This document shows, piece after piece, positions 7,878 to 14,333 of a DNA stretch of 25,974 nt. The stretch's first letter is position 1. Each line of letters opens with the position of its first letter. The notes under the pieces are model-generated. The model searched no databases. It was not told the origin of the DNA and was given only the letters and a program-made list of their open reading frames with translations. The position numbers were made by a program, and so were the translations under genes. The DNA is taken from IMG/VR virus record IMGVR_UViG_3300034062_008799, positions 1-25,974 of that record; one strand, given 5' to 3'. This stretch comes from a virus.

Positions 7878-8870
7878 ATGGCCGTTGTTGAGGAAACCTA
7901 TCTAGCCACTGCAACATGGGCTGCCGCCACTGTATGTACTCGATTAGAGAGTGCATTGATTGACGCAGGATTAATGACTGCATGGCATGCCAGCTTTGTC
8001 TCTGGAGGAAGAGAGCATCGAGTTCTTGAGATTATCTATAACGGAGCCAAGGCATACGGAAAAACATATTATTGGTTCACTGTTGACGGAACAGGTATTT
8101 GGTGCAGAACCAGTACCGGATGGAACACTACAGCAAATATCCCGAGCGGCCCTGGCGTTGCTGGCACGCAGTACGTGGACTGGTTTGATACCAATACCAC
8201 CGCCAATAACGCTGCTCATTTACTGCTAAGTATATCGGCTTCAATTAACTTTACGATTACTCGCGCAACTTCGGGCGGCAGAAGCTTTTTCCTGCTGCGA
8301 ACGGGTACGACATCTCGATTGCTTACTATTGACCCGGCTGGCACAACCTTCAAGGCTTTCTACGATCTTGACCTGGGATACCACAGCGGCATATATTCAG
8401 TTGAAGCGTCATCAAAGCAGATTAGATTTAACTCTCTACAAAGAAATAGGCGTGAGCTTTTACTTGGATCTTGCCTTAACGGAAGCACCAGTTCCCCTGA
8501 ATTTCGGGCTCTTGTGTCGGTCAGCCCTTTTTCTATTCCCGTCAACTTTGGGAGCAACAGCACAGTCGTATTTCCCGATTCGGGGTTTGCACTTCCAGGT
8601 TGGACAACGGCGTCCAATCCAAGCGCTGGATCAAACTTCAACCCTGTTCATCGGGGCTTACGTTTAACCAGCGTACACGCAGCAGACATGCCTAACGACT
8701 TTGGGATTGCGTCACTCAAAATTAGCAACATCTCAGCCGTTGGAGACAATGCGAATGTCACCAACGGCGTGGAAGAGTACAAGATCGGAGCTCTCAATAA
8801 CGATGGCATCATTGGGGGGATCACAAGCAACCCCATATTTGTTTATCGCACAATCGGTTCCGACTTGTGA
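7878..8870 (+). CDS. Putative tail fibre / appendage protein, family not recognised
   Basis: The 330-residue protein has no signal peptide or membrane segment. It is rich in Ser, Thr, Asn and Gly with beta-strand-like patterning (for example FTVDGTGIWCRTSTGWNTTANIPSGPG), as in phage fibre and baseplate proteins. Its position directly behind J (5 bp) and its overlap with the next gene by GTGA place it in the late tail operon. A role in host adhesion is inferred only from context and composition. The DNA is less GC-rich than genes L to I, which is common in recently exchanged fibre genes. Confidence 0.7.
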   Translation: MAVVEETYLATATWAAATVCTRLESALIDAGLMTAWHASFVSGGREHRVLEIIYNGAKAYGKTYYWFTVDGTGIWCRTSTGWNTTANIPSGPGVAGTQYVDWFDTNTTANNAAHLLLSISASINFTITRATSGGRSFFLLRTGTTSRLLTIDPAGTTFKAFYDLDLGYHSGIYSVEASSKQIRFNSLQRNRRELLLGSCLNGSTSSPEFRALVSVSPFSIPVNFGSNSTVVFPDSGFALPGWTTASNPSAGSNFNPVHRGLRLTSVHAADMPNDFGIASLKISNISAVGDNANVTNGVEEYKIGALNNDGIIGGITSNPIFVYRTIGSDL

Positions 8871-9142
8871 CAATAACAACGGCTCAAAATTTATCAGGAG
8901 GGCCCTGGGATGGCAGTGGGGTCGGGGGAAGCATCACAACCCTTGGAAATTCAAGTCCACCATCAGCGGTCTCCCCGTCAGGCTTTAGCGCTTCGATCAG
9001 TGGCGTGAACCCGACGACATCAACAATTGGGGCGCCGGAAGGTATTGTCACTGTTACCACTGGATTCGACCCTGTGGCGGTAGCGGCATTACAAGTTATG
9101 CTGCCATCAACTGGCTGGATTTGGCCAAATGGTACATGCTGA
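8867..9142 (+). CDS. Small Gly/Ser/Thr-rich tail-associated protein, unknown
   Basis: The 91-residue ORF starts at GTG overlapping the previous stop (GTGA), suggesting coupled translation. The protein (starting MTITTAQNLSGGPWDGSGVG and ending GWIWPNGTC) is low in charge and rich in Ser, Thr, Gly and Pro. I recognise no family. Composition and position suggest a small structural partner of the preceding fibre-like gene. It could also be a remnant of a longer fibre gene. Confidence 0.55.
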   Translation: MTITTAQNLSGGPWDGSGVGGSITTLGNSSPPSAVSPSGFSASISGVNPTTSTIGAPEGIVTVTTGFDPVAVAALQVMLPSTGWIWPNGTC

Positions 9143-9181
9143 AAGGAAAAGAGAGGCTATTGCATACCACTTGCCAAATCA

Positions 9182-9194
9182 CTTAACCTGATCA
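9182..9194 (+). repeat. CTTAACCTGA motif, copy 1 (copy 2 at 9939-9951)
   Basis: The string CTTAACCTGA followed by one variable base and CAA occurs just upstream of the fibre gene at 9210 and again upstream of the small gene at 9967. The second copy is flanked by TTGCT and AGCAA, which can pair. It may be a shared regulatory or recombination element, and chance similarity cannot be excluded. Confidence 0.35.
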
Positions 9195-9209
9195 AGTTTC
9201 AGAATTGAC

Positions 9210-9923
9210 ATGGCCCAACACGATTTCGAAATTAGCAACTCCTCCGGTTTGGCCCTTCGGGAGGATGTGCAATTGGCGCTGGAGGCGCTAGTAACGCAAA
9301 ACTCTGGCAGTTTGCCACCTGCTATTACTTATCCATTCATGACTTGGCCTGATACGGGATCAGGCCTAATGATGCAACGAAACAGCACCGACACAGAATG
9401 GTTAGTCAAAGGAATACTCAATAGCAATGGATACCCATTTTGGTTTCGCCTGAATACAGCGCTTGCTGGGGCCAATATCAACACTGCCCAGAATCTACTT
9501 GGAGCAGGTGTCACGTTGGCCGTTGGCACCTACGAATTTGAGATCCTGTTCAGCCTGCTGAAGACGGCAGGCACCACGGCACACACTGCGGCAATCGGCT
9601 TTGGTGGCACGGCCCTGCTGAGCAGCATTGCGTACCAGCTGGTTTATCGATCACAAGATGGCGGTACCTTCCCGCCTGCGGCTCTTAGCCCGGCCTTCAC
9701 GACCTGGCTGCAGACTGCCACCCCTGCGGTGATTTCCGGATCCCTCAGCAGCGCCAGCGCCAGCCACCACGGCTTGATCCGAGGGACTGTCGCCATCAGC
9801 ACTCCCGGCACTTTTACCCCTCAATACCTGCTCTCGGCGGCCCCGGGTGGCGCTTACACCACCGGTGCCGGGTCCTTCATGCGAATTGCCCCAATCCAAA
9901 CCCGGGCAGCTGACTGGTCGTGA
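9210..9923 (+). CDS. Tail fibre-like protein with MAQHDFEISNSSG N-terminus
   Basis: The first 60 residues (MAQHDFEISNSSGLALREDVQLALEALVTQNSG, then ITYPFMTWPDTGSGLMMQRNSTDTEWL) match an N-terminal module I know from many phage tail fibre proteins. That module is thought to attach the fibre to the tail; the C-terminus would carry the binding function. The rest (about 75-237) resembles a beta-rich head domain without a recognised family. The start ATG is preceded by no strong Shine-Dalgarno. A motif CTTAACCTGA-N-CAA lies 15 bp upstream and recurs before the next gene. Confidence 0.78.
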   Translation: MAQHDFEISNSSGLALREDVQLALEALVTQNSGSLPPAITYPFMTWPDTGSGLMMQRNSTDTEWLVKGILNSNGYPFWFRLNTALAGANINTAQNLLGAGVTLAVGTYEFEILFSLLKTAGTTAHTAAIGFGGTALLSSIAYQLVYRSQDGGTFPPAALSPAFTTWLQTATPAVISGSLSSASASHHGLIRGTVAISTPGTFTPQYLLSAAPGGAYTTGAGSFMRIAPIQTRAADWS

Positions 9924-9966
9924 TGATTCCCAGATTTGCTTAACCTGAGCAAACACAAGTCATGCA

Positions 9967-10182
9967 ATGGGCGTCGGCGAAACAATTGCCCTGGTTGCCG
10001 TAGGACTTACGGGCGTAGGAATGCTTGGGGCAGGGGTGAAATCAGCAATTGAGGCTTTGTGGAGCATCTCCAGAGGCTTAGGGGCCTTTGAAGGAAAAAT
10101 TCTAGAAATTTTAAACCGCCATGATAAAGAATTAGCAAGTCTAGACGAACGATTCCGACATGTAGAGGATAAAGTTAGATGA
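9967..10182 (+). CDS. Small single-span membrane protein with cytoplasmic coil
   Basis: This 71-residue protein has one hydrophobic segment (about 5-27, ETIALVAVGLTGVGMLGAGVKSAI) and a charged, helical C-terminus (EGKILEILNRHDKELASLDERFRHVEDKVR) that should form a coiled coil. The layout fits a small phage membrane protein, possibly holin-like, but no family is recognised. It overlaps the next small secreted-protein gene by ATGA. The pair sits at the end of the rightward late operon, where lysis genes are common. Confidence 0.6.
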   Translation: MGVGETIALVAVGLTGVGMLGAGVKSAIEALWSISRGLGAFEGKILEILNRHDKELASLDERFRHVEDKVR

Positions 10183-10376
10183 AACGCTATCAGATTGTGT
10201 GTTTGGCATTTGTGGGGTTATTCCTGGCGATTGGTGCAACCCACGCCTCTGTGGGCTGGTTACGTTGTACACAAAGTCATGGGGGACTGGCTTGCAGATC
10301 CTTTCAGTCGGATGCCGTAGCTGGTTGGAGTCTGGTCGCAAACGCCTTTCAAGGAATTGCGTTTAAAGGGGAATAA
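10179..10376 (+). CDS. Small exported protein, unknown
   Basis: The 65-residue protein begins with a clear signal peptide (MKRYQIVCLAFVGLFLAIGATHA, predicted cut after Ala23). The mature part of about 42 residues has two cysteines (LRCTQSHGGLACRSF) that could form a disulfide in the periplasm. There is no lipobox. It is coupled to the preceding membrane protein by ATGA. With that partner it could be a lysis accessory pair, but this is inference. Its stop is only 5 bp from the end of the convergent fibre operon. Confidence 0.55.
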   Translation: MKRYQIVCLAFVGLFLAIGATHASVGWLRCTQSHGGLACRSFQSDAVAGWSLVANAFQGIAFKGE

Positions 10377-10381
10377 AATAT

Positions 10382-10702
10382 TCATTGGATCTTTTTAGAA
10401 ACTTTGATTAAAATAAACTCATCGTTTGGGAAGGTTTCAGTTGTGCCATCGGCATAGGTCACATCAAATTCGGCTTCATAAATGCCACTTGTGTTCCCTG
10501 TTTGCCATGAATATTCCACCGTTGGCGTATCCTTTTCGATCACGACCACGGCAGAATCATTAATCAACGTAGCCCCACCACGCGAGAGTAGCTCGCGCAT
10601 TTGAAACAGCACTGTTGCCCCCGTCAGATCCACCGTTGGCGGGTATAGCTCATATCGAATGGCGGGCGATGTGTTGCCCTCCTTTATGTAAAACGTATCC
10701 AT
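10382..10702 (-). CDS. BppU N-terminal-like tail/baseplate protein
   Basis: The 106-residue protein has the pattern of the phage BppU_N-like domain: YIKEGNTSPAIRYEL, then DLTGATVLFQMR, IEKDTPTVEYSWQTGNTSGIYEAEFDVTYADGTTETFPN and EFILIKV. These domains are small beta sandwiches that attach receptor-binding proteins to the distal tail. It is the last gene of a leftward operon. GAGG lies 5 bp before its ATG, 7 bp after the repeat-protein stop. Confidence 0.75.
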   Translation of the reverse strand: MDTFYIKEGNTSPAIRYELYPPTVDLTGATVLFQMRELLSRGGATLINDSAVVVIEKDTPTVEYSWQTGNTSGIYEAEFDVTYADGTTETFPNDEFILIKVSKKIQ

Positions 10703-10709
10703 CGGAACC

Positions 10710-11720
10710 TCAGATTACAATGCGCCCGCCACGGCGTGATATAGCTAGTGTACCGCCATTTGCTCGATCGCCAGGAAAGGCAAAGCGGGTGGAAATCATG
10801 GATGGCCCGTACCCAATCACCGTGGCCACCCCCATCGCTGTGCCCGCAGCACTGGCGGTCGACGCGCCCTGCCCCGATGCTGTGGCCGCTCCAAAGGCAA
10901 CGCCGGCAACGGACAGAATCAGCGCCACCTGGGCCTGCACCGTGGCCGCGCCTGCCGCCGATCCAGCGGCGGCGGCGATGGCCGCGCCCTGCCCCGATGC
11001 TGTGGCCGCGCCAGAGGACGCTCCGGCAAAAGCCAGAATCAGCGCGCCCTGGGCCTGCGCCGTGGCCAAACCGGCGACCGATCCTGCACCCGCAACAATT
11101 CCACCGCCCGACGGGCTTTGGCCCGCCGCCGTGGCCGCGCCTGCCGCCGATCCAGCGGCGGCGGCGATGGCCGCGCCCTGCCCACTTGCAGTTGCCACAC
11201 TTGCCGAAGACCCAGTGGCGGCAGCGCTGGACTGGCACTGGCCGGACACGGTTGCAGCGCCGTTTGAAGCCCCGGCTCCGGCTGCCACCGAGCCTGCAAC
11301 CGAGCCATCGCCGAGCACCGTTGCCGTGCTGGACGCCGATCCAGTTGCAGCGGCAATGGCCTGGCCTTGTGCTGATGCTGTGGCACCAGCTGCTGACGAG
11401 CCAGAAGCGGATGCCACCGAGCCACCGACACCGCTTGTCGTTGTAAAACCCGCCGACGATCCAATAACGGCAGCAATGGCCTGGCCTTGTCCTGATGCTG
11501 TGGCAACACCAGCCGACGACCCAACGGCGCTTGCTATCGATTCGCCAACGGAGCCGAGACCGGCTGCCGTGGCAATACCTGATGACGATCCAGTCGCAGA
11601 TGCAACAGACTCGCTCTGTGCGTGAGCGGTGGCAGTGCCCGTTGAAGAGCCCGCAGCGCCGGCGATCCCATCGCCACCAGCTGCTCCTGTCCCGAGTTGC
11701 GGTACCCGGAGGCGCAGCAT
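10710..11720 (-). CDS. Silk-like Ala/Gly/Ser repeat protein, probable tail fibre shaft
   Basis: The 336 residues are almost entirely about 14 tandem repeats, mostly 20 residues long, with a consensus near AIAAAxGSxxGxATASGQGx. Three copies carry three extra residues (for example LGSVGES in place of GQGQA). Such regular small-residue repeats with alternating Ala, Ser and Thr suggest a beta-solenoid or silk-like shaft. The flanking tail genes (LamG-like upstream, BppU-like downstream) place it in a tail appendage. The N-terminus (MLRLRVPQLGTG) and C-terminus (SMISTRFAFPGDRANGGTLAISRRGGRIVI) are not repeats and may be an anchor and a cap. The repeats differ at DNA level, so they are old, not a recent expansion. 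Because of the 60-bp periodicity a long antisense frame is also open, but it has no protein-like features. Confidence 0.8.
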   Translation of the reverse strand: MLRLRVPQLGTGAAGGDGIAGAAGSSTGTATAHAQSESVASATGSSSGIATAAGLGSVGESIASAVGSSAGVATASGQGQAIAAVIGSSAGFTTTSGVGGSVASASGSSAAGATASAQGQAIAAATGSASSTATVLGDGSVAGSVAAGAGASNGAATVSGQCQSSAAATGSSASVATASGQGAAIAAAAGSAAGAATAAGQSPSGGGIVAGAGSVAGLATAQAQGALILAFAGASSGAATASGQGAAIAAAAGSAAGAATVQAQVALILSVAGVAFGAATASGQGASTASAAGTAMGVATVIGYGPSMISTRFAFPGDRANGGTLAISRRGGRIVI

Positions 11721-11723
11721 GTA

Positions 11724-12533
11724 TTAGTCCCCGATCAGTGGTGGACGATTACGAAAGGGGTGTGATGCGCTCAGCAAGTTCCTAAAGGAACCGAGCCACG
11801 CATACAATCCCTGCAGTAAGTCAACCTCCTTGCTGTTCCACACGCCGTTGAAATGTATAAAAGTAGCGAGGTCGCCGTTGAACCAATCTGCTGCAGTTGC
11901 GCTTGCAAAACGCGAGCCGATCCGATACGGTGCAACGCTCGATGTTGTGTTTGTGCTTATTGTTCCGTTCACCCGATTCCCGTTTACTGATATGAACGAA
12001 TTAGCTCCATTATAGACAACCGCGATGGCCTGCCATCCAAAAATGGATGTGACTGGGGAAACAAGCGAACCGCCGCTGCCGTCACGCGAAGCCGTCACTC
12101 GTCCGGTCGCGTTTGTTATCTCTAACTGCCGCCTTGATAAAGCATTGTCCGCGCCCGTATCTAAGATGTTTTCGCCATTGACACTCGGGTTTGCGCTCCT
12201 CAGCACCAGGAACAGGCTTTGGTTTGCGCCAGAAAAAGCCACATTGCTGCTGTCCAGATTGTTCTGGCCCGTGCGCGAGAATTTTAGCGACGGCAGATCC
12301 GACGCAACGCCGGGTGTGTATGTCGGCCTGCGGGCATCCGTAGCCTGTGAAAAGCTGCCCGGCCGTTCAATCGCGTCTTGGATGGAAACCACTTTGCCGC
12401 CGCTTTCCAGGGTCATGCACTGTGGCAGTGCAGCGTCAAAAAAGAACGTTGTGCGGGCAGTGCCCAGCAGAGCAGCAGACCACAGGCGCCCCTGCAGCTG
12501 CGCCTCGTCCAGCTGTGACGTACCGCGTGGCAC
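11724..12533 (-). CDS. LamG/concanavalin-like tail protein
   Basis: The 269-residue protein reads like a LamG-type jelly roll. Segments include PSLKFSRTGQNNLDSS, SLFLVLRSANPS, WQAIAVVYNGANSFISVNGNRVNGTI, YRIGSRFASATAADWFNGDLATFIHFNGVWNSKEVDLLQGLYAWL. Such domains in phage tail proteins usually bind cell-surface glycans. It starts with GTG sharing one base with the preceding TAG stop. It ends 3 bp before the repeat protein. The N-terminal 50 residues (RLWSAALLGTARTTFFFDAALPQCMTLES) may be a tail-attachment segment. Glycan binding is inferred from the fold. Confidence 0.75.
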   Translation of the reverse strand: MPRGTSQLDEAQLQGRLWSAALLGTARTTFFFDAALPQCMTLESGGKVVSIQDAIERPGSFSQATDARRPTYTPGVASDLPSLKFSRTGQNNLDSSNVAFSGANQSLFLVLRSANPSVNGENILDTGADNALSRRQLEITNATGRVTASRDGSGGSLVSPVTSIFGWQAIAVVYNGANSFISVNGNRVNGTISTNTTSSVAPYRIGSRFASATAADWFNGDLATFIHFNGVWNSKEVDLLQGLYAWLGSFRNLLSASHPFRNRPPLIGD

Positions 12534-12952
12534 TAGCTGACTTCCTCGCTGTAGGTGCGGATATAGAACTCGTTCCCGCTTCCGGGGGTGCTGACACCTG
12601 CATTATTCACAATCTGAAAAATACAAGGGAAGGGATACACTCTGATCATCTTGAAAATCACAACCTTTGCACCCGTAGTTGTTGTCAGCCCTTCTACATA
12701 GCTATCAAAAGACCCACCGTTAAGATCTGGTGTATCCGTTCCGTCGCCGCAATATACACGCAGCGTGATTGAACCGCCCGCCATTGGCGTTAGGGATCCC
12801 AGTTTGACCGTGACAATCCCGTGAGGGTCTTTCACATTGCTGAGATCCAAGTTGATCGCCGCTCCAGCGGAGCCGTTTGCTATCGAGTTAAATGTTGTGC
12901 CAGCAAGGTTAGATGACCTTGTGCTTGGCGTTGTCCACTTTACGACGGCCAT
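12533..12952 (-). CDS. Conserved-looking phage tail-module protein, unknown
   Basis: The 139-residue protein starts MAVVKWTTPSTRSSNLAGT and is beta-rich, with low charge and several Gly-rich turns. It is reminiscent of small structural proteins in phage tail modules, but I cannot name a family. It overlaps both neighbours: ATGA with the upstream gene and a one-base TAG/GTG overlap with the LamG gene. That indicates one coupled operon. Confidence 0.7.
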   Translation of the reverse strand: MAVVKWTTPSTRSSNLAGTTFNSIANGSAGAAINLDLSNVKDPHGIVTVKLGSLTPMAGGSITLRVYCGDGTDTPDLNGGSFDSYVEGLTTTTGAKVVIFKMIRVYPFPCIFQIVNNAGVSTPGSGNEFYIRTYSEEVS

Positions 12953-13410
12953 CAGGCATTACCCCTTGCAATACCGACATCGCGAATTGTAACCTCACCC
13001 ACGCCTTCTATGTCGGCCCATGATTGATCAACGTCTGCCCGTGACATCATTGCGTTGCGGGTGTCATTTGTTAAAATCTGCGCAAGTACCAGACGGTCCA
13101 GCAGTAGAGCTGTTGCGTCGTATATCGCCGGGACGCTGGCGCGGATTATGTGTAATTGCATGATAGCGTCGCGTAGAACGATACACGCGCCGCGCACTTG
13201 TTGCGGAGCTTGAGTATTTTCGGCAGTAACAACCACTGCGGCCCATTCTCCCGTTGAAAGCAAGATCTCCCTGGCGTCGTATGTTCCCACATCGACTCGT
13301 TTTTTTGGCAAAGTGTTGTCTGGCGCATTAAGAGCGGCGGCGACATCCGACTCTGCCATCCCAGCAAACTGCGCCACCTTTGCCGCGATCTTCTGTTCCC
13401 GCTCCGTCAT
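12952..13410 (-). CDS. Phage tail-module protein, unknown
   Basis: The 152-residue protein is mixed alpha/beta with an acidic helical N-terminus (MTEREQKIAAKVAQFAGMAESDVAAAL). No family is recognised. A strong ribosome site (GGGGGG about 6 bp upstream) precedes the ATG. The stop overlaps the next gene by ATGA. Its place as second gene of the leftward fibre operon suggests a structural or assembly role. Confidence 0.65.
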   Translation of the reverse strand: MTEREQKIAAKVAQFAGMAESDVAAALNAPDNTLPKKRVDVGTYDAREILLSTGEWAAVVVTAENTQAPQQVRGACIVLRDAIMQLHIIRASVPAIYDATALLLDRLVLAQILTNDTRNAMMSRADVDQSWADIEGVGEVTIRDVGIARGNA

Positions 13411-13445
13411 TTATCACCCCCCTGCTTGCCAGAATAAAGACATAA

Positions 13446-13883
13446 TCATTCCTCGGTGACTGTGGTGGTCGAAAGTATGCGAGGAGTAACGCCAGGAGCT
13501 ATGGCAATGGGCGGGGTGAGCGTTCCTTTGTAGAGCACCAAGGCCGCGCCTGAAGATGCAACCCCAATCGCAAAATGCGTGGCATTCCCAGTGCCCACCG
13601 TACAGTTCGGAAAATCGACATGTGCTGCAGGTGACACCGAGTTGTCCGTCACCGTGAACCCGGCGCTGGATCGCGCACCGCCGACGCGGGCATAGCCGGT
13701 GTAGGACACCTCATTGGTGGCCTGTGTGCCTACCTCACCGGGATCTGCCGTGTGCAATGAAAAGAACAGCTGCCCCGCCGTTACTGACCCCCGCAATCCG
13801 GTCGCGTCACCGATATTGGCGATGGGTTCATTTAGGAACACTTGCCGCAACCAGGCGTTTTCAAAAGCATTCGATTTAGACAT
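13446..13883 (-). CDS. Gp80-like phage tail fibre protein
   Basis: The 145-residue protein matches a widespread phage tail protein pattern: MSKSNAFENAWLRQVF, LFFSLHTADPGEVGTQATNEVSYTGYARV, NSVSPAAHVDFPNCTVGTGNATHFAIGVASSGAALVLYKG, and a TEE C-terminus. This is the Gp80-type family of tail proteins, of about the same length. It is the first gene of the leftward operon. AGGA lies 8 bp before the ATG. The operon promoter should be in the gap at 13884-14333. Confidence 0.85.
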   Translation of the reverse strand: MSKSNAFENAWLRQVFLNEPIANIGDATGLRGSVTAGQLFFSLHTADPGEVGTQATNEVSYTGYARVGGARSSAGFTVTDNSVSPAAHVDFPNCTVGTGNATHFAIGVASSGAALVLYKGTLTPPIAIAPGVTPRILSTTTVTEE

Positions 13884-14162
13884 TTTAATTTCCTGTGTTT
13901 AGCGGCTGGATGAAGGCGGACCTAGAGGCGTCACTGGTGGTGACTCCGGTTTTAACGGCGGCCAGGTCTACAGCATTTTACCGACTCCGACCCAACTGAT
14001 CCGGGAATCTTCCTGCCAGGGACGCAACGGCAGCCCATTCATTTAGAAAACCAAGACCCCGATGGGCCAGCTGACTGAGGTTGAGGCTCAAGCGGACCGA
14101 GCAAGTCACGAACTAGGCACCGGCCAGACCAAACCCGTTGCCAGGCCTAGCTATTGCTCAAA
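13884..14162. other. Gap upstream of the fibre operon and att site
   Basis: No complete gene is supported between the fibre operon and the tRNA fragment. On the + strand a 47-codon frame (13903-14043) is open between TAG stops and reads like protein (for example GGPRGVTGGDSGFNGGQVYSILPTPTQL). It has no ATG, GTG or TTG start and may be a remnant. An inverted repeat GTCAC-N5-GTGAC lies near 13930-13944. The leftward fibre operon must be transcribed from this gap or from further right, but I see no clear promoter. Confidence 0.4.
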
Positions 14163-14204
14163 CTCATAATTCGCCTTAGCCGAGTTCGATCCTCGGGACC
14201 CCCA
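14163..14204 (+). other. attP: Phage attachment site: 3' part of a CAU-anticodon tRNA gene
   Basis: The sequence carries the 3' half of a tRNA. It has the anticodon loop CTCATAA (14163-14169), the 3' anticodon strand TTCGC, and a perfect T arm (CCGAG 14180-14184, loop TTCGATC, CTCGG 14192-14196). The acceptor 3' strand GACCCCC (14197-14203) and discriminator A (14204) follow; CCA is not encoded. There is no D arm or 5' acceptor upstream, and the 5' anticodon strand (TCAAA) does not pair properly, so homology starts at the anticodon loop. This is the classic attachment site of a tyrosine integrase using a tRNA 3' end, and int starts 130 bp downstream. The donor tRNA is elongator Met or the CAU-reading Ile; initiator Met is unlikely, as CCC is missing after the loop. 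Confidence 0.8.
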
Positions 14205-14260
14205 TCCCAAAAACCATAGTCAGGACAGGGGATCTCATCCAGCTGTGGCCATCCAGCCGG

Positions 14261-14330
14261 GCCTTCAGAAGGCACAAAAAGGCCTGAAAAGGCCCATAAG
14301 GGGCCAAAGTAGGCACGCTTTTAGGCACGG
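14261..14330. repeat. Helically phased 10-bp repeats between att and int
   Basis: AAGGC-type units start at 14269, 14279 and 14289, with a degenerate unit at 14299, exactly 10 bp apart, so all face one side of the helix. TAGGCACG follows twice (14310-14317 and 14322-14329). The palindrome GCCTTC-A-GAAGGC (14261-14273) lies at the left edge. The place, between the att core and the int start, fits integrase arm-type sites, excisionase sites or an operator controlling int. Confidence 0.5.
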
Positions 14331-14333
14331 CCG

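Noticed and set aside
10615-11625. Long rightward frame of 336 codons opposite the repeat protein
   Set aside because: It is open only because the opposite strand is a 60-bp-period repeat without codons that create stops; its protein is Ala/Pro-biased with no fold-like pattern, while the leftward frame has proper start spacing and operon context.
10377-13890. Invertible fibre segment
   Set aside because: I looked for inverted repeats at both ends of the leftward fibre operon and found none, and there is no invertase gene in the window.
14163-14204. A complete tRNA gene
   Set aside because: No 5' acceptor strand, D arm or matching 5' anticodon strand lies upstream; only the 3' part is present.
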